Shown here piece by piece: positions 34,600 to 46,024 of a DNA stretch of 64,000 nt (position 1 is its first letter; each line of letters begins with the position of its first letter). The notes under the pieces are model-generated. The model had not been told where the DNA came from. It saw only the letters and a program-made list of their open reading frames with translations, and searched no databases. This stretch comes from Sphagnum compactum (Eukaryota > Bryophyta > Sphagnopsida > Sphagnales): positions 24,728,213-24,792,212 of the forward strand of contig OZ234493.1 of assembly GCA_965153455.1 (NCBI GenBank). Direction: 5' to 3'. A program made the position numbers and the translations under genes.

Positions 34600-37400
34600 T
34601 CCAATGCCCCAATCACTGAAGTCTGCATAATGAGTGCACCCATTTACTTCATGTGTGCAAGCCCAGTTGGCACAGTTACAGCGTACACTGGATTATATTT
34701 GAGCATTAAACTATTCACCTCACAAACCATTAATACAAATCACAAGTACTGATCCAGACACACATGAAGAAGGTTCAAGGGGTGCCATGGATGATGTGTG
34801 TGTTGAGAGTAGGAAGTGGTGTCATCTTGTTTAATGTTTTGGCATAATTGATTCTCAAGGTTCATTGTGAACTCCCTGTTGGCCATAGTACAAATTTCTT
34901 TGCTATGGACCAGCCCAGTTCACTCACTTGGTTTGTTTGGTCATCTCATGGATTTTACTTCACATGGCCAATCCTTCATATTGGCCTTGCCTACCAAGGC
35001 AATGATATTGTGTTTAGATTCACTATAGAGTGTAGTAGCTTAAGGGATTTTTATAGGCCCCTAGGTAATAATAATAGGTCTATTTTTATTATATGAGGAT
35101 TTTTGAAAGATGACATTTTGGCTTGTGTTGAAACTTGAGATCAGTTACAGAGTTATCATATCTTGAAGGTTTTTGGTTTCTTTTAGAGAATTTTTTGAAG
35201 ATTCTATCTTTGCATGATGAAATATTTGAGTTTCCATAATTCTTCTTTTGCCTTAAGACACTTTTTATTGTAAATGGCAAGGCCAAAGTGTGACGCACCC
35301 CTTGTTTTAGATGTATTTTGTTTACTCGGAATGAACCGGTTTCCATTAAGAAGTCCAAGGGTAATATATATGTATATGAAAATAAGGTGACAAGTTCATC
35401 CTGAATTTGTTTGCATCAAAGTTCCCATGATATTGAAATTGAGTAGGGTAACACCCCAGGTTGGGGGCATTCCCTAAATAAAGGGTGTAGGATGAGATGG
35501 TAGTTGAGTCACATGTGAGGAGTGATCCCCCAACCCATGTGCCTTATCCATTGTAAAGAATGAAAGAATGAGTTAAACATTATGATGAGCCTAAAGATAT
35601 CCTACAAAAGAAGGCCTTTTACATTTGGAGGCATAATGTGCCTTGTCTATTAAGATGCTAAAGCTACAAGATGCATCATGAGTTCTGCAAAGCCACAAAG
35701 TTGTTATAATATATGTTCCCAAGGCAAGCCTTAAACATCTCACTTTTATGTTCCCACAAAAATAGTGTTTTCAAATCCTATTCCCTTCAATGTTCCAACA
35801 TTCTTAACAATTTATGTTCCCACAGTTCTTTTAATCTTTATATAGCTCACGTTGTTTAGTTTTCTGTTCATCTAAAAATGGGATGATGCAATGAAAACTA
35901 AACAACTTAAGCTACCCTAGGGTTTGGCTGAGGTTATTTGCCCAAGTATTGGGGTGATATAGAATAAAAATACATCCATGTAAGCAAATTAGCCAATAGG
36001 TTCCCTGTACTGAAAGAGTTGGCAATTTTTTCCCTTTGTATTTGGAGGTCCCTTGTCAAGCATAATATTTGCCAGGCATCCTTTGCGGTCGAAGAATTCT
36101 TATGATGTGTAAGGTTTGTGCTCTGATTTATTCGTTGATGAAGAAAGTAAAATATGAATGAAAAAAAATTCCTGTTCATTATGCTGAATAAATGGCATCC
36201 CTCTGGCTCTTCCATGCTTTTGGGTAAGAGCACAAGGGCCGTAAAGTTTTTGGGTAAGGGCACTCGGGCTACCACCCTCATGGTGGTGGGACCTCAAAAC
36301 AAGGAGCCCTTAGATTGGTTCCTGAAGGGCTGTATTGACATAGTTATCCATAAAAGTACCCAACAATAGGGACAAAAACGGCCCGATTGGGCCAAACATG
36401 GGATGAGAATAAAAACGAGGATTGTCACATGGAATGAGGAAAATGACGAGGTTTGAAACTAGTTTTTGCACCAAAATCAATGCAAAAAACTAATTTCATC
36501 CCCAATATTCATTTTTCCTGTGAAGGAGCTCAACAAGCTCAAGTTTTTTCTTAACTTGTTTTGTCTATGTACGAGGGCATAAGAGCTTTTGAGCAAGTGC
36601 GAAGTTGTGAACATTTTTTGAAAGTGCTTTTCTAAAAGAAAAAATACCATGATTGTGAAAGATGAGGTTTTATGACCATGTGAAAGCAATGAACGTGAGC
36701 ATGAAGCTCACATGGCAAGAACAAGGAGTGCAAAAAGCAACATGCAACAAGAGTGTGATGCTTCGGTGATGGCGTGGAGTAATTCATTAAAAATAAGGCC
36801 TCGTATTTTCAATTGTTAGGGGTTGACATTGTTAAATGAAGTGATTATGGTGTAAAGTTGGATTGCATGGTGTGTTCAATTTTTTGGATTCAAAGGCGAG
36901 GAATAGGTTTTCATTTGAATTGTTCAATCTCCAAATTGCATTAGAGATGGTGTTAATTGAAAATTGTAGGGAAGGTAACAATATCTTTTATAATTGTCAT
37001 ACCTTACATTTCAATATCCAGATGTTTTCCTCTAGTTGATATGGTCTATGTCCAATTTTTGTTAAAAGCTTTGTGAGCTTATTTAAAAGTTGATCGCCAC
37101 ATGGTTGATCGCACTCTCTTTACATTCCTCCATCAAAACTTGACATTTCCATTAGAACTTTTATTTCATTAATCCCAAGATGAAATTTGTCACAATTATA
37201 CATTTACAATGCAACCTACAAGCATTTTGTTGCCTTCTTTCTTGGATGTCTTCATCATGCCCACATCTTGCCATGCATTCCCATGACCACCTCCATGTTA
37301 TGGTGTTTTTGTGAAGTAAACAAGGATCTTTATTGTTCAATTTGTGTTGATATACATTTGTGATGTGGAATTGGTTAATCGAAAGGACCATTAATCTTTG
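34600..37400. other. Intergenic tract, no gene confidently recognised
   Basis: Short frames on both strands lack domains. A minus-strand frame at 35934-36281 contains TAKDAWQILC, faintly like the AKEAW motif of Copia gag proteins, but not enough to call. The rest looks like degraded repeats. Confidence 0.35.
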
Positions 37401-37429
37401 TGACTAACCATCACTTAGTCCCCCATGAT

Positions 37430-37735
37430 GATATGTCATGCCACATGGCAGCAAGGTGTTGCAAGTATAGTTAATATCATTATATGGGCATGCCATGTGG
37501 CAACAAGGTGTTGCAATTATTGTCAATGTCACGACTGGGACATATCACATAGCAACAAGGTCTTGTGGCTATTGTTAACATCACAACTCAGGCATGTCAC
37601 CTAACAATAAAGTGTTGCAACCATTGTCAAATCATGGTTCAAGGTGTTCCAACTATTGTCAACATGTCACAACTTGGACATGCCACATGATGACAAGGTG
37701 ATGCAACTACAATCAACATCATGATTTCCACGATA
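37430..37735. repeat. Degenerate ~55-65-bp tandem repeat
   Basis: CATGCCACATGGCAGCAAGGTGTTGCAA and variants (CATGCCATGTGGCAACAAGG, CATATCACATAGCAACAAGG, CATGTCACCTAACAATAAAG, CATGCCACATGATGACAAGG) recur about every 50-75 bp, each followed by a TATTGTYAAYAT-type phrase. About five to six units are visible. It is non-coding. Confidence 0.75.
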
Positions 37736-37739
37736 TTAA

Positions 37740-40500
37740 TTTACATGAAATTGGATATTTATTTCTTGAAAATGATTGTGCAAAGGGTTTTTTTTAATGT
37801 TGTTTAATTGGCTTCTAAGCATCACAAATTCAAGGTGGGTTTAAATCAATGTTAAAATAGAGGATTTTTCACAAAAACAATTCAAGTGATTAATTGTATA
37901 AATTTATTTTCTTCAAAAATGAACGAAAAGAAGATATGTTAATTTACTTGGCCAAAAAAAAAAGCACATGATGAGGTGGTACAAATGTTTTTTTCAAATG
38001 TTACATTGCATTGTTGTCCAACATAAGAACATCATATGCAACCATAGAATGGAAACTTTATCTTCTTCCAAAATCTAAAAACATGTCAAAATTTCATCCT
38101 TTGGAAATAGGGATTCATCTCCAAAGGTTGTTACTTTCTCTCCTAAGGGGACATTTAGTGTAAAGTTTGGGATCTACGTGCGTCAAACGACCATTTTTAG
38201 GGGGGGGGGGGGGTAGGGGGTAGGGTGGATATTAAATAATTGTCCAACCTATTTTTTTATCACCCTAATATTATTTAATTTTTTAATATATACATATTAA
38301 AGCCACCCTATATTAATTATAATCCATTATTTCATATTATTATATACCCTAATTATAATTAAATTGATTATTTGAATCAAATGTACCCTATTTTAAATTA
38401 ATTAACTTATAATTTTTACCCAACCACCAATATATTGCACCCTATATTTATATTCATGTATTTTCTAGTCTTTTTACTAATGTACACCCTAGGCTGTTTC
38501 TACATCATTTTGAAAGTCTTTAAGGAACCCAATGTAGGTTGTCACAAATGTTGTTGAACCATTCAAATCAATGTCAAACAATTCATTACTCTTGATTGTA
38601 GGTATGGGGCATGTGATTGTCCTTGCATTTCCTTAGTGTAACCATCCAACTTCACTTCAAGCTTGGCAACCCTAGTTCATGAAACCCCACACATTTTTGT
38701 CTACAACCATTTTTTTGGTAATAAAATCTTTTAATATATTATGGCAAGTCCACAAAACATATCATGAATCAACTTTTTAAATTCCTTTTTTTAATAAACA
38801 TTAATATACTAAAGATATTAGAATTATAACTACCAATGTTGTAGAACCCTAAATCTTAAAAATGTGTGATATGTATCATCCTCACACACACATGGAATCC
38901 AATAGATGGATAATGGTATAATAGAAGAAAATATGGTGCAGTAGACTAATTTTGGCAAATACAAAGTCCACACATGAGCACAAATTTTTTGCAATCCTTT
39001 TGTTAACCATTTCACAATTCCAAGCCCTAACATTACATTCATATTTGAAAGTCCATAATTTCTTCTAAATTGATTCAATCACCTTGATCTATAGCTTATT
39101 GCTTTCATATATAAATTTATCATAGTGGTTAATATCATTGTGTTTGAACAAAAGATAACAATTATGTCTAAACAAAATAATTGTTAGATGTTCATCGATG
39201 CTTTAGGCTTATAAAATGAAATCATTGGCTTCATACCCACTGCAAGGAATTTGCAAATATACAATTGGATTTATGACTCATTTTTAATCGTAATTATGAC
39301 ATGAGACTTGCTATAATGTTTAGTCACCTTGGACAAGTTGCATAAAATTCTAATCACAAAAGACAATATGTGGCACCAAGTTGCAATGGTAGTCACATAA
39401 AGATACAACTTACATAAACTTTTCATCCATCCAAACTAGCTTACATCGCATTGTCATTTTGTGACTAATTTTATGACTCCATAATGTAGTCTCATTATTT
39501 ATATATTTTAAAAAATTAATATTTAAATAGTAAAGTAATCATATTAAATATTTACATTATTGTTATTTTCTTTAAATTCAACCAATACCATGTTGACACG
39601 TGTCATTGCATAAGATAGGTTTTGAAAAATAATTTAGGTTGTTAAATATGCCACCTATTGTGCCTCTTTAAAGTCACTTAGTAAGCACCTAGCCTATGTT
39701 GGCTAGGTAGGTAAGGAATATTTGGTCAGCAATCTAGCATTGACCACAACCCATGTCATTTGTGGGGATTGATCTTTGAAACATAGGCTAGGTAAGTAAG
39801 GAATATTTGGTCAACAATCTAATGTTGACCACAACCCATGTCATTTGTGGGGATTGATCTTTGAACCCCAAGGATGGAGATCAATTCTCTTACCACCAAG
39901 GCCCCCACTTGTTGTGACAAATAAAGAATGTGCAATTTATTTAACCTATTTCATTTAAAGCATTACACAAAACATCATATTTGAACTTTGATATCTTATT
40001 ATGATAAAATCCAAATGACAAGATTAAAGTTTAAACTTAAAGTCTTTCCAATAATGTACACAAACATATATTTTTCCTTTTAAAAATATGAATTGATTTG
40101 AAAAAAAAAACATTTGAATTTTATTATTCAATACAATTTCAACGACCATTCCAGGGAAAGAATAAATTCAATCACATGATTTATAAATGGATAATATAAA
40201 AATAAATGCACAAATAAATTTATGTCATAAACTTTCATGTCATTCTAAAAATTATATTATACAATTATATATGTACATATATCATAATTTTATTAATTTA
40301 ATATAATTTACATGTGAAATATATAAATATTAATTAATGCCATATAATTAATTGAGTTCATGGAACTTTAAATTTTATTATGTTTAATATAATAACTATT
40401 AATAATAATATTTAGTAATTAGGTAATTTCATAAAAATCCAATATAATAGTTGTAAAATTATTTTTTGATGTGTGTTTCATTATATATAGTAAAGGACGT
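37740..40500. other. AT-rich repeat-bearing tract, no gene seen
   Basis: Contains a G14 tract followed by TAGGGGGTAGGG at 38200-38225, then an AT-rich block in which CACCCTA or ACCCTA recurs every few tens of bases (38260-38490). No coding region was recognised. Confidence 0.4.
39701..39867. repeat. 85-bp tandem duplication
   Basis: GGCTAGGTARGTAAGGAATA, TTTGGTCARCAATCTA and CCCATGTCATTTGTGGGGATTGATCTTTGAA occur twice, at 39701 and 39786, nearly identical. This indicates a fairly recent duplication. Confidence 0.9.
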
Positions 40501-40555
40501 CGTGGTCATGTAGCTTTTTCCATCCATCCATCTGTCCCGTCATACATCCAGTCCA

Positions 40556-40611
40556 GTTGAAGGTATTCTGTGACTCCCCATCCCGCTACTGCTGCAGCAG
40601 CAATCTCCTTC
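40556..40611 (+). repeat. Copy of the Helitron leader segment (distal)
   Basis: GTTGAAGGTATTCTGTGACTCCCCATCC through CAGCAGCAATCTCCTTC matches 42966-43021, just upstream of the Helitron coding frames, with a few changes. It marks a possible outer limit of Helitron-related sequence on the left side. Confidence 0.75.
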
Positions 40612-41532
40612 ACAAATGCAACAGAACTCAATATGTACATTTCTATGGTCACATCTTGCATTTGGATTTTTCCACATCTACTTGATTGCTGAGAGGCAAG
40701 TGTGTACATGCATCAAATTTATGTTTGGCAACATGTCAGATTAGGCAAGGAAAAAACCTGAGTTATGGATGGAGAAGTTGCTCATATGGGAGAGGTGTAG
40801 AGGAAAGGGGAGAGAGGGGATTGATGATGTAGTTTTAGTTTGCCGTATTGCATATACTGTTGTCATCCAAGCAACTACCAGAGATGGAGGCAGACGAGGT
40901 CACTATGAAGGAACAGATTTTGTCAGGCATTTTCTAGACTCCTATTCAATTGCAAAATGAAAATATTCAAGTAAGGTGGAATTTGAAGGATTGATTTTTT
41001 TCAGTCAATATTTTCATGGTTCTACTTGCCAATCCCTTTCCATGGTATATAAGCAGATATGCCTTTCTCCAGGCATGTGTCAAATGGAGATTCTTCATCA
41101 TCTTTATAGGCGTTAATGAGTGGAATCTGCATGTAAGTTTTTATGCTTGCTAGTTATTTCACCAATAGAGGCAAATAGAGATGGTTGGATCAGTGTGTGA
41201 TGCTGTAGACAAAGTGCTGCAAGAGGCCCACAAGTTTTATAGACTCAAAACTCAGCAAGTACCTGTGGCTGCCAACACACTTAAGCAGTCTTGCATTGTG
41301 CATCACATATAATGGCTACTGGAATCTTTTTGTCTTCAACCTATTTCTTCATGGTACTTCCTACACCAGATTCTGTGTATTGTGTGCCGTAGGACTCAGT
41401 GACACTATCATTACAACTAGGCGCTTTTACTTTGTCAACTGATTAGATTCATTGACAACCAGGGGTTGCATTTGTTGACAGGTTTGGCATTGGAGGAAGG
41501 TGACTATCTAGGAAAAAAGTTGGGGGGGGGAG

Positions 41533-41808
41533 GTGGGAGAAGAAACAGGAGTTGTGGAAAGAAAAGTAGTAGTAGAAGTAGACGACAATTGTATGGCACC
41601 TGGGAACTTGAAGATGGACATTCCTGAATCACCCATGAAGGAAGAAGGAGACACACCATCTAGCACAGAAGAATTGAAGGTGGAGTCAAAGAACCCACTT
41701 CTTACATTAAGGGAAAAGACATCATTTGCTGTTGCACATACCAGTAGTGTACATGAGCTGCTGGAATGTCTAGTATGCACCAATTCTATGTACCCTCCTA
41801 TTCATCAG
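41533..41808 (+). pseudogene. First-exon fragment of a SINA-type RING E3 ubiquitin ligase gene
   Basis: An open frame from ATG 41533 ends TSSVHELLECLVCTNSMYPPIHQ at a good donor, CAG|GTACCC (41808/41809). This is the start of the RING finger of plant SEVEN IN ABSENTIA/SINAT proteins, which normally read HELLECPVCTNSMYPPIHQ and then continue with NGHTLC. The fragment carries Pro-to-Leu in ECPVC. No downstream SINA exon (rest of RING, SIAH zinc fingers, TRAF-like domain) was found before the Helitron frames begin at 43.2 kb. The N-terminal part is acidic with a PMKEEGDTPSS stretch. It is a truncated copy, plausibly captured by the Helitron. A real gene with a very distant second exon is the alternative. 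Confidence 0.7.
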
Positions 41809-41950
41809 GTACCCAATCTTTTATTTTCTCTTTGAATTTTTTTTTTGGGGGGTTTGTTTTTTCCCCTCTCTCTATCTCTCTGCTCAGTTTATTCTGCTGG
41901 CTTTCTGGAGGAAAAGGAGGAGCATCATTGTAGCAGCACCCACCCACCCC

Positions 41951-41983
41951 ATCTCCTTCTTCTCCTTGGGAACGAAAACCTCA
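41951..41983 (+). repeat. Second partial copy of the Helitron leader
   Basis: ATCTCCTTCTTCTCCTTGGGAACGAAAACCTCA matches 43013-43045 with one change, showing another rearranged piece of the same leader just downstream of the SINA fragment. Confidence 0.7.
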
Positions 41984-42349
41984 AGATGTAGATCTAGGTG
42001 CGACGGCAGAACTTACAAGAAGCTTCAAAGCTAGGAGTGTAGTTGTTGTGTGATTTTCATGGCATTGGTTGTTAATCCCTGATAGTCCATAAAAATTAAA
42101 GTTTCCAAAAGTGTCAGCTTTAAAAGCTCAGGATTTTTTGTTCATTTCATGACATGTCTTTCAGATATTCCAGGAATGACTTCCTATTGCCTTTTGGAGT
42201 TGGGTTTGGGTTTGATAAAACCATGGGGGAATTCAGCCAGGTGAAATTCATTGACCTGATACTGCTGTATGCAAAAAGGTAGAGCTTGGTCAGGCAAATT
42301 GGTGAGATGAAAGAATGAAGAGAACAGTGCAAAATTATGGAAAAAGAAT

Positions 42350-42370
42350 TAGGGTTTAGGGTTTAGGGGT
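42350..42370. repeat. Short TTTAGGG telomere-like run
   Basis: TTAGGGTTTAGGGTTTAGGGG is about two and a half plant telomere repeats at an interstitial position within the leader-repeat region. Confidence 0.7.
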
Positions 42371-42739
42371 GAAGGGGGAACTGGACATGGCTTAAATCTA
42401 TGTGCAGAATGCAATCCACAAGCAGAAAAGAGCAGCTGAACTTACATGTGGCTTTCTTCATGTTTGTAAAGAGATGTACAGTAAACACCATTGAAACCAA
42501 AGCAAATTGGCCCAAGATGTTGCATTCACCAGCTCCACAGACAATCAGCAATGCTTTGGGCAACATCGTGACGACCCAGACAAGCTTTGGTAGTCAGACT
42601 AAGACCATATAGACTCCCAGAGAGAGCACATCCCAACTGTCATGCTTTGAGAAGATTGAAACAATTTGCAACAGCTGAATTCTTATAAGCTACAACAACT
42701 ACAAGTATCCCTACTTCACATTGCCCTTCCTATTGTAGG

Positions 42740-43198
42740 CACCGTGGTGTTGTGATGACGCTTGTGAGAATACTTCTAAGAGAAATACATCATTAGCATA
42801 CAAGAGTGCAAGAGAAACCCCCCCCCAAGATTTTGATATCAATATCAGCAATAAACCCAACATATATTCTCCATAGGTATTTTCTCCTTGAAACGTTGCA
42901 AATCAGATAGAGAGGCCATCCTAACAGAAGCATGAGAACGATCATCAAGATCTGACCCAGTGGATGTTGAAGGTATTCTGTGACTCCCCATCCTTTTGCT
43001 ACTACAGCAGCAATCTCCTTCTTCTTCTTGGGAACGAAAACCTCATCGCGATCGATGCTACCCGTGTTGCTGTGATGACGCCTGTGAAAATACTTCTACG
43101 AGAAATACGGCACTAGCAGACAAGAGTGCAGGAGAAACCCCCCCCCCCTAAGATTTGGATATCAATATCAGTAACAAACCCAACATATATTCTCCACA
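42740..43198 (+). repeat. ~140-bp direct repeat in the Helitron leader
   Basis: The block at 42740-42880 (GTTGTGATGACGCTTGTGAGAATACTTCT through AAACCCAACATATATTCTCCA) recurs at 43060-43198 with roughly 10-15% differences. The second copy ends directly at the first Met codon of the Helitron frames (43199). Both copies include a C-homopolymer. Confidence 0.85.
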
Positions 43199-44990
43199 AT
43201 GCTCGAAGACATACAAGAACGTATGCGTGCACTCATTGTGCAGCATGGTAGTGCTTTGGCAGCTTTGGCGGCCCTTCGGCAGCACCCAGAAGCTCAACAG
43301 AATGACGAGCAAACTAACTCTTTGGAAAATCCTATTCCACACATTGATGCTCCAGCAAAATTCAATCAAGACATGTCGAAATCTGCATGTGAACGTCACA
43401 ATCGCCTGCAGAGAGAACGGCGTGCTAGGCAACGTATAGAGTCGGCCGAGCCATCTAAAACACCACAAGAGCGAAGTAATCGTCTACGTCAAAAACGATG
43501 AACCGTACAACAAGCAACAACACGTGCATAACCTTCTTTTGGCAATGACGCATAGCAATTGTTTAGAGACGAAGACGCGTCAGCCCCGGCACGATGGGAT
43601 TGTGGAAAAATGGACACAATCTGTGGATTCTACAATGCGAAAATGTGGATTAAAGAACGATTGGCAAAGTCGAACAACAGCAACCCACCATTTTCTCTGT
43701 GTTGCAAGATTCTATTGCCGAATTTTCCTGCAACACCGCAATAGCTAAAAGTTCTTTTAACCAGCAAAGAGAGAAGTGCCGTCAAATTTCAAGATCAGAT
43801 TCGCATGTACAATTCAGTGTTGGCATTCACTTCACTCGGTGCCAAAGTTGATGAGTCGGTAACAAGAGGCACTGGACCGTACTCCTTTCGTATTCAGGGT
43901 GAGCTCTATCACAAAATCAGATCCCTGTGTCCTACCGAAAGACAATGTCCATAGTTTGCACAGCTATACATTCATGATATAGAGAGCGAACGTCAAAATC
44001 GCCATGCCATTATGCCATTGCTTAATCCAACGACATTGGATCGGTTGTTGATCATGATGTAATATATCAATCCCTATGTCAAAATGTTGAAAATGGCAAG
44101 GGATATGATGGCAACAGAAGGTGCTCCCACGGATCTGAAATTGCGTTTCATTGCCTCTCGAACAAAGGATGCTTGTCGATACAATGTGCCGATGGCCGAT
44201 GAAGTCGCTCCATTGATGGTAGGAGATGGTTTCCGAGGCTGTAGACAGGCGTGACGTCATCGTTGCTTAGCAAGCTGGCCCGTTTCAACGCATTTCCGAG
44301 CTACATGTGGGATACATGGCTCTACATTATCCGTTGTTATTTCCTTACGGTGAAGATGGATGGCATCCGAATATTCCACTCAATGGTGTTTGGTTCTAGG
44401 ATGCTGATGCGGATTTGGATGAAGACCATGCGGAAGAATCTGAGCATCATAAAAAGCATCACAATGTGACAATGGCCGAATTTTACGTTTATCGACTTCA
44501 ACATCAAGACACTCATGGCATTGCGTTGCTTCGGGATGACTAATTGAGGCAGTAATACATTGTGGATGCTTATGCGGCTGTCGAACAAAACCGCTTGAGG
44601 TATCTGCGCCTTAATTAGAAAAAGCTTCGTGCAGATCTCTATCAAGGCCTTCAGGACGCCATCGTTGTAGGTGACAATAGCGTTGTTGCCATCGGATAAA
44701 AGATCATTCTGCCATCTTCTTTCACAGGATGTCCACGTCACATGGTTCATAATTATCAAGATGCCATGGCAATCTACAAATGGGCCCATTGCCCATATGC
44801 GTTTTGTTACATTCACTTGCAATCCCCAACGGCATGAGATCAAAAGAGCGTTGCTGCCCGGACAGCAACCTTAGGATCGATCGGATTTGGTAACCCAAAT
44901 GTTCAAAATCAAGTTGACGAAGTTGATCAATGACATTCACAAGAAGCATATTCTAGGATGTATGATTGTGAGAATCTATGTCATTGAGTT
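43199..44990 (+). pseudogene. Helitron RepHel N-terminal region (broken)
   Basis: The first intact frame (43199-43501, 100 aa) begins MLEDIQERMRALIVQHGSAL and ends in a basic repeat, ERHNRLQRERRARQR ... ERSNRLRQKR. After a break come PFSLCC, YNSVLAFTSLGAKVDESV, GPYSFRIQGELYHKI, FAQLYIHDIESE, then ALHYPLLFPYGEDGWHP and LPSSFTGCPRHMVHNYQDAM. All are conserved Helitron-like N-terminal segments in the expected order. Several stops and indels interrupt this part, including a frameshift near 44805 before FVTFTCNPQ and a TAG at 44872-44874. Confidence 0.85.
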
Positions 44991-44991
44991 T

Positions 44992-45744
44992 TAAAAGTGT
45001 GGGCTGCCGCATGCACACATTCTCATCTTCTTTGCCAAAGACTACAAGCCACACACGGTCGAGGATGTAGACCGCATGATCAATGCTGAACTTCCGAATC
45101 CAGAGACAAACAAGTTGGCCCACGAGATTGCCAGATGCATGATGCATGGTCCATGTGGAACTGCGTTTCCAAATGCCCCATGCATGGAAGATGCCAAATG
45201 CAAAAAATAATATCCACGCAAATTCCAATCCAAAACGGTGACGGATGTAAACGGATATCCTATTTATCGACGCATAGATACGGGGCACACAGTTTTGGTT
45301 CACGGTGTTGAATTGGACAATCGTTGGGTGGTACCGCACAATGTCTATTTGTCGACCAAATACGATGCACACATCAACGTTGAAGTCTACAACAACATTT
45401 GTGCAGTCAAGTATTTATTCAAGTACGTTTACAAAAGACATGATCGTGCAACTGTTGAGATCTCACGCCAGAGCAACAATGCCATCGAAGGGAATGTGGT
45501 CGAAGCCGATGAAAATAAAAAATATCTCGATTTTCGCTATGTATCTACATTGGAAGCAAAGTGGCGCATCTTCAAGTTTGATATGCATGAGCGGTTTCCT
45601 GCCGTTGAGCATCTGCAATACCATTTGCCCAATCAACAAATGGTGTTGTTCGACGATGACGATGATGTGCAGGAGGTGGTAGCACGGTCAGCCATTTCCA
45701 GAACGATGGTGATGGAATGGTTCAAAATAAACCAAGAATTATAA
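44992..45744 (+). pseudogene. Helitron HUH replication-initiator (Rep) domain
   Basis: The catalytic GLPHAHIL motif (HUH) is intact at 45001-45024, preceded by an in-frame TAA (44992-44994) where Helitrons usually have Gln in EFQKRGLPHAH. Downstream are MMHGPCG, GYPIYRR, GVELDNRWVVPHN, YDAHINVEVYN and VKYLFKYVYK, whose two Tyr residues correspond to the Rep nucleophiles, then YLDFRYVSTLEA and FPAVEHLQYHLP. A second in-frame TAA is at 45208-45210 and the frame ends at TAA 45742-45744. No frameshift occurs inside the block. The normal role is single-strand nicking and joining in rolling-circle transposition; this copy cannot make full-length protein. Confidence 0.92.
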
Positions 45745-46024
45745 GCTGCACGAAGCCACAATTCGATCAATTCCCTTAGCAATGGGTGTGGAATCAGAAG
45801 TTGAAGCGATGGACAATGTGCAACAGAGGCTTTGCCATTGGTCGCATGTATTATGCACACCCAACATCGGGTGAACGTTATTATTTGCGGATGCTGCTGA
45901 ACTGCGTCAAAGGTGCCACATTCTACGAGCATTTGCGGACAGTGATGGCACAGAGCATGACACATTCAAAGATGCATGCATTGCAATGGGTTTGCTTGCA
46001 GACAACAATGAATAGCATCAAGTT
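45745..46024 (+). pseudogene. Helitron linker between Rep and helicase
   Basis: The frame at 45786-46088 gives RGFAIGRMYYAHPTSGERYY, LRMLLNCVKGATFYEHLRTV, a conserved Helitron segment between Rep and helicase. Frames change on both sides of it, so at least two indels lie here (near 45750-45790 and 45950-46025). Confidence 0.85.

Noticed and set aside
35934-36281. Faint Copia gag similarity (TAKDAWQILC)
   Set aside because: Only one short motif agrees, and the flanking sequence does not continue the family pattern.
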